From contig JAUMVJ010000011.1 of NCBI GenBank assembly GCA_030530215.1, positions 1 through 60,234 of the forward strand: a stretch of DNA of 60,234 nt, given 5' to 3'. Source of the stretch: Coriobacteriia bacterium. Its GTDB lineage: Bacteria; Actinomycetota; Coriobacteriia; Coriobacteriales; Eggerthellaceae. The translations under genes were made by a program, and so were the position numbers. A model generated the notes under the pieces. That model was not told where the DNA came from. It was given only the letters and a program-made list of their open reading frames with translations, and searched no databases. This document shows positions 55,557 through 60,234 of the stretch, piece after piece; within the stretch, counting starts at the first letter, position 1; every line of letters starts with the position of its first letter.

Positions 55557-55985
55557 CTAGTCGAAGTCGAGAGCAAGAGCCTGCAGCTCAAACTCTTCCC
55601 AGCGCTGAGTATCCCAGACCTCGATGTGCTCGCAATCACCGATGATGGTGACGTCCGTCGACAAACCAGCGCGCTCACGCTGCTCGGTCGTTAGGCGGAT
55701 TCGACCACCGTCGTCCATCTGGCAAGGCTTCGAACGAGAGGCCATGACTTTGCGGAAGTTGCGCATTTGGCGGTTGGAAGGATCGTATCCACCCTTCTTA
55801 TCGAAGTAGTGGTCCAACCATTGCGTGTACTCCTCGGGATCAAAAATCATGAGGCTCGGGTTCTCGGGATCGTCGGACAGGACAACTTTGAGGTCTCGCT
55901 TTAAGTCCTTACGAAACTCGGCAGGAAGCGACAGGCGGCCTTTCGCATCGATTTTGTGGCGATATGAGCCTTCGAACGCGGCCAT
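55557..55985 (-). CDS. mraZ: Transcriptional regulator MraZ
   Basis: A 142-residue double SpoVT/AbrB-type DNA-binding protein and dcw regulator. The paired motifs DAKGRLSLPAEFR and DDGGRIRLTTEQR are in place. AAGGGAGGG precedes the ATG by 5 bases. First gene of the cluster; a candidate binding site lies 80-103 bases upstream. Confidence 0.96.
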   Translation of the reverse strand: MAAFEGSYRHKIDAKGRLSLPAEFRKDLKRDLKVVLSDDPENPSLMIFDPEEYTQWLDHYFDKKGGYDPSNRQMRNFRKVMASRSKPCQMDDGGRIRLTTEQRERAGLSTDVTIIGDCEHIEVWDTQRWEEFELQALALDFD

Positions 55986-56005
55986 CTATCCCTCCCTTCA
56001 AGAAT

Positions 56006-56037
56006 CCTTAGGGACTTTCGCGACTTCAATCCTAAGG
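56006..56037 (-). promoter_or_regulatory. Inverted repeat in mraZ leader
   Basis: CCTTAGG (56006-56012) and CCTAAGG (56031-56037) are complementary across an 18-base loop, 20-50 bases upstream of the mraZ ATG. Hairpin or operator; role unknown. Confidence 0.4.
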
Positions 56038-56064
56038 CAGCGGGGGTCGATTTGCAATGATTTA

Positions 56065-56088
56065 TGGGATTTTATGGGCAAGTTTGGG
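56065..56088. promoter_or_regulatory. Candidate MraZ-binding box (three TGGG repeats)
   Basis: TGGG recurs at 56065, 56075 and 56085, an exact 10-bp period, as expected of MraZ sites (TGGGN repeats on one helix face). They read on the plus strand while mraZ is on the minus, and overlap a possible TAAAAT -10 box of the minus strand. Confidence 0.55.
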
Positions 56089-56496
56089 CGGGCGAACCAC
56101 CCACGCGAGGGAACGGAAACGAGCACAAATTGAGATGCCACTAGATATGGTGCCTTTAGGCTGATTTACCTACAAATTGCGCTTATTTTGTTCTAATTTT
56201 GCCTGAAAATCTTTTCCCCTGAACTTGATGGATTTTCGAAGGTCGCTTCACATTTAGACCAAAAATCGCCCCACTTCGCCCATCGAGGCCCATTTTCTAG
56301 CAAAAAGTGGGGCGTTTTCCCCTGAAGTGGCGAGGTGGCTTCCCCCGCTGCAAACGACCAAGGCAAAGACAGGAAAAGGTGCCCCGCGAAGGCCAGAAAA
56401 AACGCGGATAAAACAGGGGCAAGCCGTAAATGCAAGAAAGCGGGCACAGACTGTCCGAGGGCGAAGAGGAGCCCCGTCAAGGAACAAGCAAAGCGT
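56089..56496. other. Gene-free stretch between mraZ promoter and xerD
   Basis: About 400 bases with no convincing reading frame; a 106-codon minus frame (56193-56513) has no recognisable content and no ribosome site. AT-rich at 56150-56240. It holds one terminator hairpin (56267-56314); otherwise I see nothing. Confidence 0.6.
56267..56314. terminator. Terminator-like hairpin downstream of xerD
   Basis: CGCCCCACTT and AAGTGGGGCG form a 10-bp perfect stem with a 28-base loop; plus strand continues TTTTCCCC, minus strand ATTTTTGG. Likely end of the xerD transcript. Confidence 0.6.
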
Positions 56497-57393
56497 CTAG
56501 TGCAAGGCGGCACGCGGGTGGGCGCTCAGATACTCCTCAATCAATTGGCGCGTTTGCACGTGAGTATAAATCTGGGTGGTCGAGATATTCGCGTGCCCCA
56601 GCATCTCCTGGATGGCACGCAGGTCGGCCCCGCCTTCGAGCAAATGGGTCGCAAACGAGTGCCTTAGGGAGTGGGGGTGCAGGCCCTTGATGCCCGCACG
56701 CAAGCCTTCCCGCTCGACGATCTTGCAGACGCTCTGCCGAGAGATCCTGCGCCCATGCGCGTTCACGAAAACAGCGGCGTTGGGCGTGGTAGTGCTGCAA
56801 CGAATGAGGGGGCGATCCTCGGCAATGTAGGCGGACAACCAGGTAAGCGCGTACCCGGAAAGCGGGACCACGCGTTCCTTGGCGCCTTTGCCCATCACGC
56901 GCAAATAGCCTTCGTTTAAAAGAACACGATCAAGATCGAGCCCGCATAGCTCGCTTACGCGCAGGCCGCAGCCGTAGAGCACTTCCAAAATAGTGCGATT
57001 GCGACGCGCAAGCGGCGTGGAGATATCGCAGCCTTCAAGCAGCTCCTGCATCTTTTCCACAGAGATGACGTCGGGCAAGGCCTCGGGTTGCTTGGGCAGC
57101 CCGACGTTGGACGCAGCGTTCTTCTTAGCGTAGCCCTCAAGAACGATGAAGCGATGATAGCCCTTAACAACCGAAATTTTCCTTTTGATCGTTGCGGGCG
57201 TACGGCCCATTTCCGAAAGTGCGCGCTCGTAAGCAAGAATGTCGTTGCGCGTGATCTCGGAGGAATCGTCGATTCCCTTTTCAGCCATGAACTCCAGATA
57301 CTGGTTCAAATCGCGCGTGTATGCATCAACGGTACGCGGGGACGAACCGCGCTCGGCGAGCAAATAGGCAATATATTGGCGGGCATAATGCAT
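56497..57393 (-). CDS. xerD: Tyrosine recombinase XerD
   Basis: A 298-residue recombinase resolving chromosome dimers at dif. Catalytic residues, counted from the ATG at 57393: R145 (GCGLRVSEL), K172 (GKGAKERVVP), H241 and R244 (HPHSLRHSFATHLL), H267 (LGHANISTTQIYTHV) and Y276. The length then equals that of E. coli XerD; longer in-frame starts (57402, GTG 57432) run through a leader hairpin. Position just downstream of pyrG matches the mycobacterial pyrG-xerD order, so XerD is preferred to XerC. Confidence 0.88.
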   Translation of the reverse strand: MHYARQYIAYLLAERGSSPRTVDAYTRDLNQYLEFMAEKGIDDSSEITRNDILAYERALSEMGRTPATIKRKISVVKGYHRFIVLEGYAKKNAASNVGLPKQPEALPDVISVEKMQELLEGCDISTPLARRNRTILEVLYGCGLRVSELCGLDLDRVLLNEGYLRVMGKGAKERVVPLSGYALTWLSAYIAEDRPLIRCSTTTPNAAVFVNAHGRRISRQSVCKIVEREGLRAGIKGLHPHSLRHSFATHLLEGGADLRAIQEMLGHANISTTQIYTHVQTRQLIEEYLSAHPRAALH

Positions 57394-57432
57394 GTGCCCC
57401 ATTCTACGATGCTGGATCGCGGAATGGGGCAC
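57394..57432 (-). promoter_or_regulatory. Perfect hairpin abutting xerD start codon
   Basis: GTGCCCCATTC and GAATGGGGCAC (11 bp perfect) flank 17 bases; in the mRNA the 3-prime arm ends at the base before the ATG and contains the only G-rich ribosome-site candidate (GGGG). It would hide the start region; it could instead be a DNA dyad. Confidence 0.6.
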
Positions 57433-57638
57433 ACTAAATTAGTTGCTTTTTTAAGCTCGAGGCTCGAGTGCAACGAGCAGAGCGTTTGCCCGCCGGCACT
57501 TCCCCACCGGTGGCAATCGCCTAGCGGCAAGACGCTGGCAGCGGCGACGGGGCGAGTTTACCTGCGGGCACTCCCCCCCCAACAAGCGCAGCTGGCTGGC
57601 GGCGACACACCGGCCAAGGCCAAAACCAAAGCCTAAAG

Positions 57639-59231
57639 CTACTTGATGGCAGCCTTCACCAAGCCGACGAACAAGGGGTGGGGCTTGATGGGGCGGCTCT
57701 TGAACTCGGGGTGAGCCTGGGTGGCAACGAAGTAAGGATGGCCGGGAATCTCGATCATCTCGGTAAGGCGGCCGTCGGGCGACAGGCCGGAAATCTTCAA
57801 GCCGGCCTCCTGCAACTGATCGCGATAGGCATTGTTGACCTCGTAGCGATGACGATGACGCTCATAAATGATTTCCTCGCCGTAAATCTGGTTGACGAGC
57901 GAACCCTTCTCAAGCTTGCAAGGATAGGCGCCCAGACGCATCGTGCCGCCCTTGTCCTCGACGTCCTCCTGCTCAGGCATCAGGTCGATGAGTAAGTAAT
58001 CGGCGTCTTCGTCAAACTCGGCGGAAGTAGCACCCTCCAAGCCGACGACGTTGCGAGCAAACTCGCACACGGCCGCCTGCAAGCCCAGGCAAATGCCCAG
58101 GAAAGGAACCTTGTTCTCGCGAGCATAACGCGCCGCCTCGATCTTGCCTTCGAAAGCGCGCTGACCGAAGCCGCCGGGAACGAGAATCGCGTCCATCTTG
58201 CCCAGCACCTCCTCGGCGTTGTCGTGATTCAGCTCCTCGCCGTCGATGAGCTGAACATCAACGTGCACACCGTTAGCAACGCCGGCATGGCCCAAAGCCT
58301 CAACGATGGACAAGTAAGCGTCGGGCAGATCGACGTACTTGCCAACAACGCCAACGCTCACCTCGCCCTCGCAGGAATCAGCGGCAGCCAGGAAGGTCTT
58401 GAGCGGGGTCAGGTCGATCTCGCCGGCCTCCAGACCGAAGCGATCAAGAACCTTCTCGTCAAAGCCCTGCTCACGAAGAGCGATGGGCACTTCGTAGATG
58501 GAAGGCGCGTCGATGCAATCCAGAACATCGCCAGGAGCAACGTCGCAGAACAGCGCGATCTTCTTGCGAACGCCGTCCGAAATCTCATGATCGGAACGGC
58601 AGACGATGAAGTCGGGCTGGATGCCAAGCGACCTCAGCTCCTTGACGGAGTGCTGAACGGGCTTGGTCTTAACCTCGTGAGCTGCGGCGATGTAGGGCAC
58701 CAGCGCCACATGGACAAAAAGGACGTCGCCGTAGGGCTTTTCCTTCTTAAACTGGCGGGCAGCCTCGATGAAGGGCAAAGACTCGATGTCGCCGATGGTG
58801 CCACCAATCTCGGAAATGACGATGTCGGCGTTGGACTGCTCGGCGATGCGACGAAGGCGCGTCTTGATGGCCTCGGTGACGTGCGGGATAACCTGAACGG
58901 TGCCGCCCAAGAAGTCGCCGCGACGCTCGCGTGCGATGAGGCTCTGGTAGATGGAACCCTGGGTGAAGTTGGACTCGCGCGAAAGGCTCTCGTCGATGAA
59001 GCGCTCATAATGGCCCAGGTCAAGGTCACCCTCGTGGCCGTCGTCGGTAACGAAGACCTCGCCGTGCTGGAAGGGGGACATCGTGCCAGGGTCGACGTTG
59101 AGATAGGGATCCATCTTCTGCATGGTCACTTTGTAACCGCGCGCCTTAAGCAGATGACCCAGGGAAGCAGCGGTGATGCCCTTGCCCAAAGACGAAACGA
59201 CGCCGCCGGTAACGAAGATGTGTTTGGTCAT
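57639..59231 (-). CDS. pyrG: CTP synthase
   Basis: A 530-residue enzyme making CTP from UTP and glutamine. Synthetase domain [17 protein letters not shown] and [13 protein letters not shown]; glutaminase domain with nucleophile Cys in [13 protein letters not shown] and the His-Glu pair in [15 protein letters not shown] at 59231 follows AGGAG by 5 bases; the ORF upstream of it is leader. A terminator-like hairpin sits 76 bases before the start. Confidence 0.97.
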   Translation of the reverse strand: MTKHIFVTGGVVSSLGKGITAASLGHLLKARGYKVTMQKMDPYLNVDPGTMSPFQHGEVFVTDDGHEGDLDLGHYERFIDESLSRESNFTQGSIYQSLIARERRGDFLGGTVQVIPHVTEAIKTRLRRIAEQSNADIVISEIGGTIGDIESLPFIEAARQFKKEKPYGDVLFVHVALVPYIAAAHEVKTKPVQHSVKELRSLGIQPDFIVCRSDHEISDGVRKKIALFCDVAPGDVLDCIDAPSIYEVPIALREQGFDEKVLDRFGLEAGEIDLTPLKTFLAAADSCEGEVSVGVVGKYVDLPDAYLSIVEALGHAGVANGVHVDVQLIDGEELNHDNAEEVLGKMDAILVPGGFGQRAFEGKIEAARYARENKVPFLGICLGLQAAVCEFARNVVGLEGATSAEFDEDADYLLIDLMPEQEDVEDKGGTMRLGAYPCKLEKGSLVNQIYGEEIIYERHRHRYEVNNAYRDQLQEAGLKISGLSPDGRLTEMIEIPGHPYFVATQAHPEFKSRPIKPHPLFVGLVKAAIK

Positions 59232-59306
59232 AGTTCTCCTATCCATCGAAAACGAGCCATACGGACAAAGCACGCCTTCGCAACGTATAAAGCGTGCCCA
59301 GAAAAC

Positions 59307-59369
59307 AAAAAACGCTTGCTCGGGCAAAATGTCCTGCAAACGTTTTTTTATTTTAAGATGCTTTGCCCG
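59307..59369 (-). promoter_or_regulatory. Candidate transcription attenuator in pyrG leader
   Basis: On the minus RNA AAAAAACGUUUGC pairs with GCAAGCGUUUUUU (13 bp, one G-U; 59348-59336 with 59319-59307), then GUUUUC: an intrinsic terminator ahead of pyrG. Upstream CGGGCAAA (59369-59362) is an 8-base perfect complement of UUUGCCCG in the terminator loop (59328-59321), a competing fold. pyrG is attenuated by CTP in other Gram-positives. Confidence 0.55.
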
Positions 59370-59516
59370 CGCCGCGCGTGGAAGCCTTCATCGTTAACTT
59401 AGCCGAAACAAAAGAAGGAAACGGGCACCCGCACGCTCGGCGCACACGTTACAATTGAGCGCATGCGTGAAATCATTTGGAAACACACGCCCATGCCAAT
59501 CAAAGGAGCCCTTTCA

Positions 59517-60234
59517 ATGAAAATCGGTTTCGACAACGATAAATACATCTCCATGCAGGCCGAGCACATCAAGGAGCGCATCGCTCAGTTCGGAGGCAAG
59601 CTCTACCTCGAATTCGGCGGCAAGCTCTTCGACGACTACCATGCCTCCCGCGTTCTGCCTGGTTTTGCCCCCGATTCCAAGATCCGCATGCTCTCCAGCA
59701 TGCGCGACGAAGTGGAAATCGTCATTGCGATCAACGCCAACCACATCGAGAAGAGCAAGGTGCGCGGCGATCTGGGCATCACCTACGACGAAGACGTCCT
59801 GCGTCTGATGGACATTTTCCAGGGCCTTGGATTCTACGTCGGCAGCGTCGTCATCACCCAGTACGCCAACCAGCCGGGCGCAGACGCCTTCATCAAGCGC
59901 TTGGATACCCTGGGCGTTTCGCACTACCTGCACTACCCCATCGCGGGCTACCCCCACGACATCGAGCATATCGTCTCCGACGAAGGCTACGGCAAAAACG
60001 AATATATCCTCACCGAAAAGCCCCTGGTTGTTGTGACCGCCCCCGGCCCCGGCTCCGGCAAGATGGCAACCTGCCTAAGCCAGCTCTACCACGAGAACAA
60101 GCGCGGCGTTTTGGCTGGGTACGCCAAATACGAGACTTTCCCCATCTGGAACCTGCCTTTGAAGCACCCCGTCAACGTTGCCTACGAGGCCGCCACGGTA
60201 GACCTGGACGACGCCAACATCATCGACCCCTTCC
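59517..60234 (+). CDS. DUF1846 family protein (partial, runs off window)
   Basis: The first 239 codons of a DUF1846 (UPF0371) protein, full length usually near 500. [28 protein letters not shown] start, [17 protein letters not shown], and a nucleotide-binding-like [19 protein letters not shown] are family marks. Function is not established. AGGAG lies about 9 bases before the ATG. Divergent from pyrG. Confidence 0.88.
   Translation, partial: MKIGFDNDKYISMQAEHIKERIAQFGGKLYLEFGGKLFDDYHASRVLPGFAPDSKIRMLSSMRDEVEIVIAINANHIEKSKVRGDLGITYDEDVLRLMDIFQGLGFYVGSVVITQYANQPGADAFIKRLDTLGVSHYLHYPIAGYPHDIEHIVSDEGYGKNEYILTEKPLVVVTAPGPGSGKMATCLSQLYHENKRGVLAGYAKYETFPIWNLPLKHPVNVAYEAATVDLDDANIIDPF

Noticed and set aside
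56193..56513. Possible 106-codon minus-strand gene between xerD and mraZ
   Set aside because: Overlaps the xerD end and a terminator hairpin, has no ribosome site and no recognisable protein features.
56497..57393. XerD as a phage or mobile-element integrase
   Set aside because: Length and motifs fit Xer, it sits by pyrG in a housekeeping setting, and no att repeats or cargo genes are visible.
57439..57620. Short palindromes (CCACCGGTGG, doubled CTCGAG) between pyrG and xerD as terminator
   Set aside because: Stems are short and lack a T tract in the transcribed direction; no function can be assigned.

Overview
The window reads as a chromosomal segment of an anaerobic or gut-type actinomycete of class Coriobacteriia (order not settled, possibly Eggerthellales). 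Grounds: a GC-rich sequence, an actinobacterial-style division and wall (dcw) cluster with sepF, divIVA and yggT but no ftsA, a pyrG-xerD neighbourhood, a split class I iron-sulfur fumarase, ThyX instead of ThyA in view, and a secreted Ig-like repeat protein of the kind common in this class. I see no prophage, insertion sequence, CRISPR array or tRNA. Lineage is inference; most gene calls rest on motifs visible in the translations.

Layout. 80-5170: VanZ-like protein (+) convergent on a PflX-type radical SAM gene, a dehydrogenase-like protein with a His/Cys-rich tail, and two DegV proteins (all -). 5181-14280 (-): topA, split fumarase, tmk, holB, ricT and pncB, read in that order and closed by a strong terminator. 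14482-18675 (-): secreted Ig-like protein, YqhQ (DUF1385), thyX, and rpmE with its leader. 18916-25763 (-): rho followed by a methionyl-tRNA synthetase-like gene; a transaldolase-family gene; recN with a candidate LexA box. 25973-35214 is mixed: an HD protein with a degenerate CCA-adding domain (+), thiE (-), RNase P RNA (-), a TetR regulator (-) divergent from a YhgE-type permease and a lipoprotein (+) across twin palindromes, then thiN, a TPP riboswitch, thiC and thiD (+).

35362-55985 (-) is the dcw cluster, in transcription order mraZ, rsmH, ftsL, ftsI, murE, murF, mraY, murD, ftsW, murG, murC, murB, ftsQ, ftsZ, pgeF, yggS, sepF, yggT, divIVA, DUF167. Genes are almost contiguous or overlapping. 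A candidate MraZ box precedes mraZ and ftsZ has its own good promoter. 56497-59231 carries xerD and pyrG, and the window ends inside a DUF1846 gene (+).

Most notable observations: (1) the CCA-adding homologue has lost its catalytic DxD and nucleotide-recognition residues but kept an intact HD domain; (2) a TetR-permease-lipoprotein module is controlled, apparently, by two ATTAG-N9-CTAAT palindromes 30 bp apart; (3) topA is archaeal-like; (4) the MetRS-like protein lacks a standard KMSKS loop; (5) pyrG and xerD have strong leader RNA structures; (6) many proteins (Rho, RicT, L31, FtsQ, FtsI, VanZ, YqhQ) carry long low-complexity extensions or insertions. All functional statements beyond family membership are inference.
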